46,314 nucleotides of DNA from Spirochaetales bacterium (lineage in GTDB: Bacteria; Spirochaetota; Spirochaetia; DAHUYW01). The position numbers and the translations under genes are program-made. The notes under the pieces were generated by a model. That model was not told where the DNA came from. It did no database searches and saw nothing but the letters and a program-made list of their open reading frames with translations. Of the stretch, positions 25,530 to 33,110 are shown piece after piece (within the stretch, counting starts at the first letter, position 1; each line of letters opens with the position of its first letter). The stretch is from NCBI GenBank assembly GCA_027306915.1, contig DAHUYW010000034.1, positions 1-46,314 on the forward strand, written 5' to 3'.

Positions 25530-25985
25530 CTAGTTTCCCCCCCAAATCTTGCGGCCGTCCTGACCTTCGATCCCGACGACACAGAGCCATTCGGCTTCGG
25601 CGGCAAGCTCCTCCCCGACGTAGGCGCTTCCCCGCTGTTTGATGACCTTCGGGGAGAGTCGGAGGTTGTCGACGACCACTTTCACCTCTTCGCCGGGACG
25701 GACGGGTCGCCGGAACTTCGCCTTCTCCACGCTTCCCAAGAAGAAAACCGTTCCGATGGGGTAGATGTCGAGAGCCTTGACCCCCGCCCCCCCAATCTGA
25801 GCCATAGTTTCGAGGAGAATCACGCCGGGAACAATGGGATATTCCGGGAAGTGACCGGAAAAAAAGGCGTCCTTCGCCTCAGTGAAGGTGCGATAGCCCA
25901 CCGTACGTTCCTTTGTAGGCTCGTCGATATGATCTGCGTACAGAAAGGGCGGGCGGTGCGGCAAGAGCTGCTCTATGGTTTTCAT
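25530..25985 (-). CDS. fabZ: (3R)-hydroxyacyl-ACP dehydratase
   Basis: Hotdog-fold enzyme of type II fatty-acid synthesis that dehydrates 3-hydroxyacyl-ACP. The 151-aa protein opens with IEQLLPHRPPFLYADHI and contains the catalytic pair His45 (SGHFPEYPIVPGV) and Glu59 (LLETMAQ). A GGGGAG SD lies 5 bases before ATG 25985. It is divergent from the acc operon, so both units serve the same pathway from one intergenic region. Confidence 0.93.
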   Translation of the reverse strand: MKTIEQLLPHRPPFLYADHIDEPTKERTVGYRTFTEAKDAFFSGHFPEYPIVPGVILLETMAQIGGAGVKALDIYPIGTVFFLGSVEKAKFRRPVRPGEEVKVVVDNLRLSPKVIKQRGSAYVGEELAAEAEWLCVVGIEGQDGRKIWGGN

Positions 25986-26017
25986 GTTTCTCCCCGGCAG
26001 ACTGATTCTTTTGAAGG

Positions 26018-26047
26018 AGTATAGCCAACAAGCGTGCGAGAAAACAA
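26018..26047 (-). promoter_or_regulatory. promoter for fabZ
   Basis: On the minus strand TTGTTT (26042-26047), 18-base spacer, TATACT (26018-26023), giving a leader of about 25-30 bases with an SD. Confidence 0.45.
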
Positions 26048-26140
26048 GCCTGGCTGTCGGACCTCTGCGATTCGGCCTTTCAAGTGCTCAGATGGGCCAA
26101 GAGCCGCCTTGAGTCTGCGCCTGGCGAAAACCGGCCTCGG

Positions 26141-26169
26141 TTGACAGCGAAATTCGAGCATGGTAGTAT
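26141..26169 (+). promoter_or_regulatory. promoter for accBCDA
   Basis: TTGACA (26141-26146), 17-base spacer, TAGTAT (26164-26169), one of the best promoters in the window. Predicted start near 26176, leader about 36 bases, SD GGAGG at 26201-26205. Confidence 0.65.
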
Positions 26170-26211
26170 CGGGCGATTTTGACCGCCTGATGCACCATTC
26201 GGAGGACGAAC

Positions 26212-26658
26212 GTGGAAACCAGCGAGATTTTTGAGCTTCTGGACAAGTTCGACAAGAGTTCGCTCTCGGAGGTGATTATCAACAGGGGCGACGTGAAGGT
26301 TACCCTTCGGAAACCTTCGGCTCATCTCATGGTTTCGCAGGGAGCGCCGCTGCCGGTGCAGGCGGTCGTTCCGCCGCACCACGCGGCCGGGCAGCAGCCG
26401 CCGACGATTGCCGACGAGGGAGACGTGATCACCTCTCCCATTGTAGGCACCTTCTACCGCTCCGCTTCCCCGGATTCTCCTCCCTTCGTCGAGCAGGATT
26501 CCCGAGTAGGCAAGGGCCAAACGCTCTGCATCCTTGAGGCAATGAAGGTAATGAACGAGCTCGAGGCGGAGTTCGATTGCATCATCCTTGATGTCCTCGT
26601 AGAGAACGGCAAAATGGTCGAGTTCGGCACACCGCTGTTCAAGGTGAAGCGCGCTTAA
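26212..26658 (+). CDS. accB: acetyl-CoA carboxylase biotin carboxyl carrier protein
   Basis: BCCP subunit, 148 aa, carrying the biotin that shuttles carboxyl groups between AccC and AccAD. The biotinylated residue is Lys112 in EAMKVMNE, inside a standard biotinyl domain that starts at VITSPIVGTFYRSASPD. The N-terminal docking region (ETSEIFELLDKFDKSSLSEV) and a His/Pro/Gln-rich linker precede it. The start is GTG 26212 with an SD 6 bases upstream. First gene of accBCDA. Confidence 0.95.
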   Translation: METSEIFELLDKFDKSSLSEVIINRGDVKVTLRKPSAHLMVSQGAPLPVQAVVPPHHAAGQQPPTIADEGDVITSPIVGTFYRSASPDSPPFVEQDSRVGKGQTLCILEAMKVMNELEAEFDCIILDVLVENGKMVEFGTPLFKVKRA

Positions 26659-26694
26659 GAGGCGCTTCATCAGAGGCTTGCGAGGTACAATCAA

Positions 26695-28017
26695 ATGATC
26701 AAATCCCTTCTGATTGCGAACAGGGGTGAAATCGCGGTACGTATCATCCGAACCTGCCGCGAGATGGGCATCAAAACGGTTGGCGTCTACTCGCAGGCGG
26801 ACGCCGGAGCCCTCCACGTGAAGATGGCCGATGAAGCGGTTTGCATCGGCCCGCCGAGCTCGCGCGACAGCTACCTCAACATGTCCAACATCATCTCCGC
26901 CGCAGTGCTCAAGGTATGCGACGCCATCCACCCTGGAGTTGGCTTTCTCGCCGAGAACGCAGCCTTTGCCCGTCTTGTGGAGCATGCCGGTCTCATCTTC
27001 ATCGGACCGAGGCCGGAGGTCATCGAGCTTCTCGGCGACAAGGTGAAGGCCAAGGAGACGGCAAAAAAGTACCACATTCCGACGATTCCCGGAACGGATG
27101 GGTCGGTCGATGAGAGCACGGCCCTCGCGGCCGCCGAAGCGATCGGCTTTCCGGTGATAGTGAAGGCCGCCGCGGGCGGCGGCGGCAAGGGAATGCGTAT
27201 CGTCTGGAACAAAGATACCCTCTCCGAGACCCTGCGGATTGCCTCTCATGAGGCGGAGACCGCTTTTTCGGATGGACGGGTCTATCTCGAGAAGTACCTG
27301 GACAATCCTCGTCATGTAGAGTTTCAGCTTCTTGGGGACGAGCACGGCAACGTGATCCACTTGGGCGAGCGCGACTGCTCCATCCAGCAGAACCACCAGA
27401 AACTGGTGGAAGAGAGTCCTTCGCCCGGCGTATCGGCCGAAATGCGCAAGCATATGGGACGCGACGCGGTGCGGCTCTTCAAACAGATCGGCTACCGCGG
27501 CGCCGGGACCATCGAGTTTCTCGTCCAGGACAACAAGTACTACTTCATGGAGGTCAACGCCCGGGTGCAGGTCGAGCATACGGTCACCGAGATGGTGACC
27601 GGAATCGACATCGTCCGCGAGCAAATCCGAACCTGCACCGGAGAGACTCTCCGCTACGCACAGTCCGACGTGAAGCTTGACGGATACGCGATTGAGTGTA
27701 GAATTAATGCCGTTGCTCCGGGCCGGGTCGAGGAATTCCTTCCGCCCGGGGGCTTTCGCGTTCGGGTCGACAGCCTGCTCGTTCCCGGGTACGTCGTGCC
27801 CCCCTTCTATGATGCCCTCGTTGCGAAGGTGCTCGCCGGCGGGGACGATCGGGCCGACGGGATACGAAGAATGGAACGGGCGCTTTCGGAGTTCTATCTG
27901 GTCGGTTTCCCGGTCAACATTGAGATGCAGCGGAAGATCATTTCCCATCCGATCTTCAAGAAAGGCCAGTTCGGGACCGGCGCTCTTGCGGAGATTCTCA
28001 AGGAGAGCCAGAAGTGA
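26695..28017 (+). CDS. accC: acetyl-CoA carboxylase, biotin carboxylase subunit
   Basis: ATP-grasp enzyme, 440 aa, that carboxylates biotin on AccB using ATP and bicarbonate. The N-terminus SLLIANRGEIAVRIIRTCRE, the Gly-rich loop KAAAGGGGKGMRIV, the ERDCSIQQNHQKLVEE block and MEVNARVQVEHTVTE are all family hallmarks. The usual HPVTE appears here as HTVTE, and the usual RRHQK as QNHQK, both minor changes. ATG 26695 is preceded by GAGG. It overlaps accD by 4 bases (GTGA). Confidence 0.95.
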   Translation: MIKSLLIANRGEIAVRIIRTCREMGIKTVGVYSQADAGALHVKMADEAVCIGPPSSRDSYLNMSNIISAAVLKVCDAIHPGVGFLAENAAFARLVEHAGLIFIGPRPEVIELLGDKVKAKETAKKYHIPTIPGTDGSVDESTALAAAEAIGFPVIVKAAAGGGGKGMRIVWNKDTLSETLRIASHEAETAFSDGRVYLEKYLDNPRHVEFQLLGDEHGNVIHLGERDCSIQQNHQKLVEESPSPGVSAEMRKHMGRDAVRLFKQIGYRGAGTIEFLVQDNKYYFMEVNARVQVEHTVTEMVTGIDIVREQIRTCTGETLRYAQSDVKLDGYAIECRINAVAPGRVEEFLPPGGFRVRVDSLLVPGYVVPPFYDALVAKVLAGGDDRADGIRRMERALSEFYLVGFPVNIEMQRKIISHPIFKKGQFGTGALAEILKESQK

Positions 28018-28898
28018 TCGGATTTGGCCTGAAGGGCTTTCTGAAGCGGTTGGTCCCGCGCGAAAAGGGATGGGACGATCCGAAGATTGCAGGCCGAGAC
28101 GAGCGTATCTTCGTAGAAAACAAAAAATCTTGTCCCGCTTGCCACAAGGGACTCGATGAGGGCGAGCTGGAGCGGACTCTCTACGTTTGTCCGAACTGCA
28201 ATCATCATTTTCGAATAACACCCTGGGAAAGGATCCGCTTTACGGTCGACGGGGGCGTCTTTCAAGAGATAGCCACCAAGCTTGAAAGCGCGAACCCGCT
28301 CAACTTTCCCGACTATGACAATAAGCTCGCCGAGGTGCGCGAGAAGACGGGCATGAGCGAGGCGGTAATCACCGGCCGATGCAAGATCGAGAACCGAGAA
28401 ACGATCATGGCGGTGATGGCCTACAACTTCATGGGGGGGAGCATGGGAAGCGTGGTCGGCGAGAAGATCACCCGCGCCATCCTCGAAGGCGCCCGCCAGG
28501 AGCTGCCGGTCATCATCTTTACCGCCTCCGGAGGGGCGCGCATGCAGGAGGGCATCTTCTCGCTCATGCAGATGGCCAAGACCTCCAACGCGATCGCGCT
28601 CCTTGAGGAAAAGGGTGTTCCCCTTTTCACGGTGCTTACCGATCCGACCTCAGGCGGAGTCACCGCCTCCTTCGCTATGCTCGGTGACGTCATCCTCGCC
28701 GAACCGGAAGCATTCATCGGCTTTGCCGGCCCTCGGGTTATCGAAGGGACGATACGGCAGAAGCTGCCCGAGGGCTTCCAGCGCTCCGAGTTTCTTCTGC
28801 AGAAGGGATTCGTCGACCTCGTCGTGGAACGGAAGGATATCCGCCGCACGCTCGCTTTTCTGATCGACACTCACCGGCCGAGCTCTCGGGGGTACTAG
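28014..28898 (+). CDS. accD: acetyl-CoA carboxylase carboxyltransferase, beta subunit
   Basis: Carboxyltransferase half that, with AccA, moves the carboxyl group from biotin to acetyl-CoA. The 294-aa protein has the N-terminal four-Cys zinc ribbon (C40, C43, C59, C62) and the crotonase-like fold with FTASGGARMQEG and DPTSGGVTASFA. It starts at GTG 28014 inside the accC stop and ends one base into the accA start, indicating tight translational coupling of the subunits. Confidence 0.95.
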   Translation: MIGFGLKGFLKRLVPREKGWDDPKIAGRDERIFVENKKSCPACHKGLDEGELERTLYVCPNCNHHFRITPWERIRFTVDGGVFQEIATKLESANPLNFPDYDNKLAEVREKTGMSEAVITGRCKIENRETIMAVMAYNFMGGSMGSVVGEKITRAILEGARQELPVIIFTASGGARMQEGIFSLMQMAKTSNAIALLEEKGVPLFTVLTDPTSGGVTASFAMLGDVILAEPEAFIGFAGPRVIEGTIRQKLPEGFQRSEFLLQKGFVDLVVERKDIRRTLAFLIDTHRPSSRGY

Positions 28899-29863
28899 TG
28901 AAAAATCACGATCTAACGAGAAAGCTGACCGAGCTCAAGAGCCTCGCCGAGCGGGAGCGACTCGACATAACCGAGGACATCTCGAGGCTCGAGGAAAAGC
29001 TCAAGACAGGGAAGTCGACCGGTTCCACGGCATGGAAGCGGGTCGAGCTTGCCCGCCACCCCGATCGTCCTGGAACCCTCGACTACATCGAGCGGATATT
29101 CAACAACTTTGTGGAGCTTCATGGCGATCGCTACTTTGGCGACGACGCTGCGCTGGTAGGCGGGATTGCGATGTTCGGCTCTCAACCGGTGACGGTATTC
29201 GGCCACCAGAAAGGCCGAAACATGAAGGAGAACATCAAGCGCAACTACGGCCTGCCGCAGCCTGAAGGTTACCGCAAGGCCCTGCGCCTCGCGCTGCAAG
29301 CCGAGAAGTTCAAGCGGCCGATCATTTCGTTCATCGACACCCAAGGCGCCTTTCCCGGGGCATCCTCCGAGGAGCGCGGGGTCGCCGAGGCCATTGCGCG
29401 AAACCTCAAGGAATTCTCGCGTCTCGAGGTTCCTATCGTCTGCTTCGTCATCGGCGAAGGCGGTTCCGGCGGAGCGCTCGGCATCGGGATCGGTGACGAG
29501 GTGTATATGCTCGAGAACGCCTGGTATTCGGTTATCACCCCCGAAGGTTGCGCGTCGATCCTCATGCGCGATGCGAGCAAGGCGCGGCAGGCGGCTGAGC
29601 TTCTGAAGCTGACCGCGGCGGACCTGCTTGCCTTCGACATTGTCGACGGAATCATCTACGAGCCGATCGGCGGCGCTCACACCGATCCCGATTTTACCGC
29701 GGCGAAAATCAAGCTTCAGATTGCCGACAGCCTCTCCCGCCTGTGTCTCAAGTCACCGCAGATGCTGGTACGCGACCGCTCCCTGCGCCTCCAGCGCATG
29801 GGCGCCTACGCCGAGCCGCGCGAGAAGCGCCAGAACTTCCTCCGCCGCCTCTTTGGCGGTTGA
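28898..29863 (+). CDS. accA: acetyl-CoA carboxylase carboxyltransferase, alpha subunit
   Basis: Alpha subunit, 321 aa, partner of AccD. The N-terminal helical region is followed by VELARHPDRPGTLDYIERIF, FGHQKGRN, FIDTQGAFPGASSEERG and GEGGSGGALGIGIGD, all standard. The start is GTG 28898, overlapping the accD TAG by one base. It closes the four-gene acc operon, and a convergent CPBP protease gene follows after 34 bases with no clear T-run terminator. Confidence 0.95.
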   Translation: MKNHDLTRKLTELKSLAERERLDITEDISRLEEKLKTGKSTGSTAWKRVELARHPDRPGTLDYIERIFNNFVELHGDRYFGDDAALVGGIAMFGSQPVTVFGHQKGRNMKENIKRNYGLPQPEGYRKALRLALQAEKFKRPIISFIDTQGAFPGASSEERGVAEAIARNLKEFSRLEVPIVCFVIGEGGSGGALGIGIGDEVYMLENAWYSVITPEGCASILMRDASKARQAAELLKLTAADLLAFDIVDGIIYEPIGGAHTDPDFTAAKIKLQIADSLSRLCLKSPQMLVRDRSLRLQRMGAYAEPREKRQNFLRRLFGG

Positions 29864-29897
29864 CGGGCGAAAAGCCCCGACAAGGCGGGCGCCTGCC

Positions 29898-30557
29898 TCA
29901 GAAGGGGGTGGGCACTTGTGACAGCAACAACGCCGTGAAATTGTAGAGGCCATGTGCGAGCGCTATGGAATGGAGGTCCCTTCTGCGCAGGAAAAGCAGG
30001 GAGAGGATGATCCCGATGACCATGGTGCCGAGGAAACCCGCGAGCCCCTCGTAGAGATGACCCAAGGCAAAGAGGATGGTGCTTGTAGCGACGGCCAGAC
30101 CGGGACGCAGCCCGAAACCCTGCAGAACCGTAAGAAGATAGGCGCGGAAGTAGAGCTCCTCGCTGTAGCCGGTGAGGGCGCAGGTCACCAGTATTACCGG
30201 CAGCAGCGGGGTATTGGAGAGACGCCAGTGGACCTGGTCGGCAAGAAAGGGCGGCAGGTAGGCCGCGAGGCGGGAAATCCCGAAGAGAAGCGGCAGGAGA
30301 ACGGCGTAGATTGCGGCGAAGGCAACCCCCGCGCGCCCGAGCGAAGCGAATGAGAGCCTGACAAGTCCATAATCGGACAGTTTCTCGCTCCGCGAGTCGC
30401 CGACATTCCGCAGAATCAGGTAAAGCAGCAGAAGAATCTGCGGCACCACCTGTGCCATGTACGAGAGATTGAAGGACAGGCTGTTGAAGAGGTCACCCCC
30501 GACCGCGTGCTGCGGCTGAAAAAGGTAACCCGGCAGAAAATAAGCGGCGAAGACCAA
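29898..30557 (-). CDS. CPBP-family intramembrane metalloprotease
   Basis: Predicted multi-pass membrane protein, 219 aa from TTG 30557, of the CPBP (Abi) family that includes Rce1 CAAX proteases. The active-site motifs are present: EE133-134 with Arg138 (EELYFRAYL), His167 (FALGHLYEG) and His202/Asn206 (HGLYNF). Substrate unknown. The TTG start would begin inside the first membrane helix and has no SD. The frame is open further upstream, and a GAGGAGG sequence lies 5 bases before an in-frame ATC at 30599, so the real protein may be 14 residues longer. Confidence 0.85.
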   Translation of the reverse strand: MVFAAYFLPGYLFQPQHAVGGDLFNSLSFNLSYMAQVVPQILLLLYLILRNVGDSRSEKLSDYGLVRLSFASLGRAGVAFAAIYAVLLPLLFGISRLAAYLPPFLADQVHWRLSNTPLLPVILVTCALTGYSEELYFRAYLLTVLQGFGLRPGLAVATSTILFALGHLYEGLAGFLGTMVIGIILSLLFLRRRDLHSIALAHGLYNFTALLLSQVPTPF

Positions 30558-30643
30558 GACCGGCTCGATCTTTCGAAGCTCACCAGGATCGGTTCGGATA
30601 GCGCCCTCCTCGGCGGGGGATATGTCGATCCGCGAAAATACGC

Positions 30644-30649
30644 TATAAT
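30644..30649 (+). promoter_or_regulatory. -10 box upstream of the PilZ gene
   Basis: Perfect TATAAT at 30644-30649; the -35 position has no good match. It predicts an AT-rich leader of about 70 bases with a run of seven T (30658-30664) and a short upstream reading frame. Confidence 0.45.
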
Positions 30650-30684
30650 CCTATCAGTTTTTTTCAGAAAAGTGATCTTTGCTC

Positions 30685-30732
30685 ATGCGTTCACTAATAT
30701 TACTGCAGCGGGGGACGATATTTAAGGTATGA
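30685..30732 (+). CDS. short upstream ORF coupled to the PilZ gene (speculative)
   Basis: An ATG-initiated frame of 15 codons (MRSLILLQRGTIFKV) whose TGA stop overlaps the PilZ ATG as ATGA. It lies in the leader of the PilZ transcript. Such coupling can set translation of the downstream gene. No strong SD is visible for it, so translation is unproven. Confidence 0.3.
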   Translation: MRSLILLQRGTIFKV

Positions 30733-31793
30733 TTCTGCTTCTCGTCGCCTTGAGCCTGTTGGCAATCGTGGGGGCAGTCATCGTGCTCCGACGCGCCGGA
30801 GGCGGCAGTTTCCCCTGGATTCAGTTCTTCACAAAGGGAAAGGAATCGGGCTTTAGCTACCACGAGATCAACCTGTTGCGCAAGGTCGCTGTCGAGAATC
30901 GCCTCGAGAATCCCACCTCACTCTTCTGGTCAATCAAACAGCTTGACCGTTGCATCAAGGGGATGGTCATCAAGTTCCGGTCGGAGGGAAACGAGAACGA
31001 TGAATCAAACATCCATTTCCTGTCGAAGCTGTTTGACTTCCGCCGGCGGGTCGAGCTCAACCTTCCCAAGTACACGATCGGCCTAAAGACATCGCGAAAG
31101 ATCGCCACCGGTCAGCGGGTGAAAATCAACCTACCGGGGGTGGGGACCTTCAGTGCGGCCGTCGTGGAAAACCTCCGGCGTTACCTGGCGCTCTCCTATC
31201 CGGAGGGTCCAACGCTGCCGCAGGGCTTTTCCTGGAAGGGGCAGAAAATCAACATCTACTTCTGGCGGGCCGACGACGCAGGCTATGTCTTTCAGTCGAA
31301 GGTCCTGGAGGATTTCTTCGACCAGAAATACCCCATACTCCACATCATGCATTCCGACTCGCTCGTGCGGAGTCAGAAGCGGCGCTCGGTACGCGTGGAG
31401 ACGAACCGCCCCGCGACGCTCTATCCGCTCAAGACGGTCGATACCGCTTCCGAGGAGGTCGAGACCACACCCGGGCTGCGCTGCAGGCTTTCCGATATCT
31501 CCGAGGATGGGGCAGCCATTCTCGTCGGCGGGCGAGCCAAGGTCGGTCTCGTAGTGAAGATCCAGTTCGAGATAAACGGGGCGTCAATCGTAATGTCGGG
31601 TGTGGTGAAGGGCGTGACCTACAACGAGCAGAAGAATCAATCGCTCCTGCACCTGCAGGCAATTCCGCTCAAGCCGCGCACCCGGAATCAGGTGCTCTCC
31701 TTTGTGTACAATCTTTTCGACGAGCGAAGCCCCGAGATCAAGGCCGTCCATATGCAGAACCGGCAAGCCTCCTCTTCCTCTTCTTCCTCATAG
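30729..31793 (+). CDS. membrane-anchored PilZ protein (c-di-GMP receptor, YcgR-like)
   Basis: A 354-aa protein with one N-terminal membrane helix (1-20), a helical linker, a YcgR/PilZN-like domain (about 125-210) and a PilZ domain. The c-di-GMP binding residues are present: RRSVR (R218-R222) and DISEDG (256-261). Proteins of this type adjust flagellar motor output or surface behaviour when c-di-GMP rises. The C-terminus ends in a run of Ser. First gene of a unit with the HEAT-like protein, comEC and rsmA. Confidence 0.85.
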   Translation: MILLLVALSLLAIVGAVIVLRRAGGGSFPWIQFFTKGKESGFSYHEINLLRKVAVENRLENPTSLFWSIKQLDRCIKGMVIKFRSEGNENDESNIHFLSKLFDFRRRVELNLPKYTIGLKTSRKIATGQRVKINLPGVGTFSAAVVENLRRYLALSYPEGPTLPQGFSWKGQKINIYFWRADDAGYVFQSKVLEDFFDQKYPILHIMHSDSLVRSQKRRSVRVETNRPATLYPLKTVDTASEEVETTPGLRCRLSDISEDGAAILVGGRAKVGLVVKIQFEINGASIVMSGVVKGVTYNEQKNQSLLHLQAIPLKPRTRNQVLSFVYNLFDERSPEIKAVHMQNRQASSSSSSS

Positions 31794-31819
31794 CGGAGCT
31801 CTTCGCAGAAGGGATATTC

Positions 31820-33022
31820 ATGAGATGGACGATAGGTGCGGTTGCATTCTTCTGTCTTCTATCGGGCATCGCGGTCGCGCAGACGGAAAGCCCCGTCTCG
31901 CCGCTTGATTCGCTTACGACTGCCTTCGAAAGCGGGAACATAGACGGCAAGCTGGCCGCCTTGAGCCAAAGCACCAAGTACCCCCCCGAACAGATGGGAC
32001 GGCTTTACGTCACAGCCATCGACTTCATTCTCCAGAACTATCCGAAGGTGAGGAACGATCCCTCCGGACAGGAGCTTGCCCAGAGCACCGCCAAGCTGAT
32101 CGGCGGGTCGAAACAGGAGCGGGCAGCCGGCCTCCTGTGGCAGCTCTTCAACGCCGACACTGATACCGCAGTCCGCCAGGAAGCCTTGTCCTCCCTCGCA
32201 CGCACCGCTGCCGGCAAGACAGACGTCATCGCCAGAATGAACCTGTGGCTTGCGACCCAAGACAACCTCTTCATCAACGGCAGCGAGGTCGATCTGCCGG
32301 TGGTGGCGTCGTGCGTCCAGGCCCTCGGAAGCTTAAGCGATCCGGCTTCCTTTCCGGTGCTATTCTCGACTGCGCACCTTGGCTATCCTGAAGAGGTAGC
32401 GGCCGCAGCAGGGAAGGCAATCGACTCCTTCAAGGGCGATCTCGCGGATCTGCTTGTTTCGGTGATTCTGAACAACCCCATAAGCGACAAGGGTGTCGCT
32501 CTTTCCCTGGCCACAGCGAGCTCCACGCTCTCCCCGGCCGAGAAGGCGCTGGTGGCCATCGCGGCCCTCAAGGTGGCGCTTGCCGGCACGCCTTCACCCG
32601 CCTACAAGGGGGCGCTCACCTCGCTTCGATTTGCCGCGGTGAATGAGCTCGCTTCGCTTGCCTGGGCGCCCGCAACGGACCTCCTCGTCCAGAATTTCGA
32701 TGCTGCGCTTACCGAGTATAGACGAGGCGCGCTCCCCGTCTCGGACGTGAACCTATCGATCTCGGCTCTCGGCTCGATGGGAACCCACGAAGCGGCAGTG
32801 CGCTTGAGCCTGTATCTTGACTTGATAGGCACCCATGTTCAAAGAGGGCAGTCCGTTAACGAATCGGTGGTCCTTGCCGTCATCAACAGTCTGTCGCGCC
32901 TGCAGGATCCCGTTGCGATCGAAAATCTATTGTCTGTTCAGTCCTTAAGCTACCCCGACGCGGTCAAGCGGGCTGCCCGCGAGGCGGTGGACAATCTGCA
33001 GTCGCTCAAGGAAGGGTCGTAG
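31820..33022 (+). CDS. exported HEAT-repeat-like protein
   Basis: A 400-aa protein with signal peptide MRWTIGAVAFFCLLSGIAVA (cleavage near AQT). The rest is almost all helical and Ala/Leu-rich, with repeated units of the form AALxxLxxxxDPxSFPVLFS and AVIxSLSRLQDPVAIENLLS that suggest HEAT/ARM repeats. It is probably periplasmic and binds proteins; no catalytic motif is seen. The SD AGAAGG lies 7 bases before ATG 31820, and the gene follows the PilZ stop by 26 bases. Confidence 0.75.
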   Translation: MRWTIGAVAFFCLLSGIAVAQTESPVSPLDSLTTAFESGNIDGKLAALSQSTKYPPEQMGRLYVTAIDFILQNYPKVRNDPSGQELAQSTAKLIGGSKQERAAGLLWQLFNADTDTAVRQEALSSLARTAAGKTDVIARMNLWLATQDNLFINGSEVDLPVVASCVQALGSLSDPASFPVLFSTAHLGYPEEVAAAAGKAIDSFKGDLADLLVSVILNNPISDKGVALSLATASSTLSPAEKALVAIAALKVALAGTPSPAYKGALTSLRFAAVNELASLAWAPATDLLVQNFDAALTEYRRGALPVSDVNLSISALGSMGTHEAAVRLSLYLDLIGTHVQRGQSVNESVVLAVINSLSRLQDPVAIENLLSVQSLSYPDAVKRAAREAVDNLQSLKEGS

Positions 33023-33110
33023 CCTCAAGTCGTTTTGCGACGCACTCTGGCGTCACGGCGGTCCGCTCTATGCGGCTGCCGCTCCGGTCCTTCTTGCAAC
33101 CTACCTTCCC

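Noticed and set aside
26080..28221. 713-codon minus-strand frame opposite accB, accC and part of accD
   Set aside because: It is fully antisense to well-recognised acc genes and shows no family features; long antisense frames are expected at this GC content.
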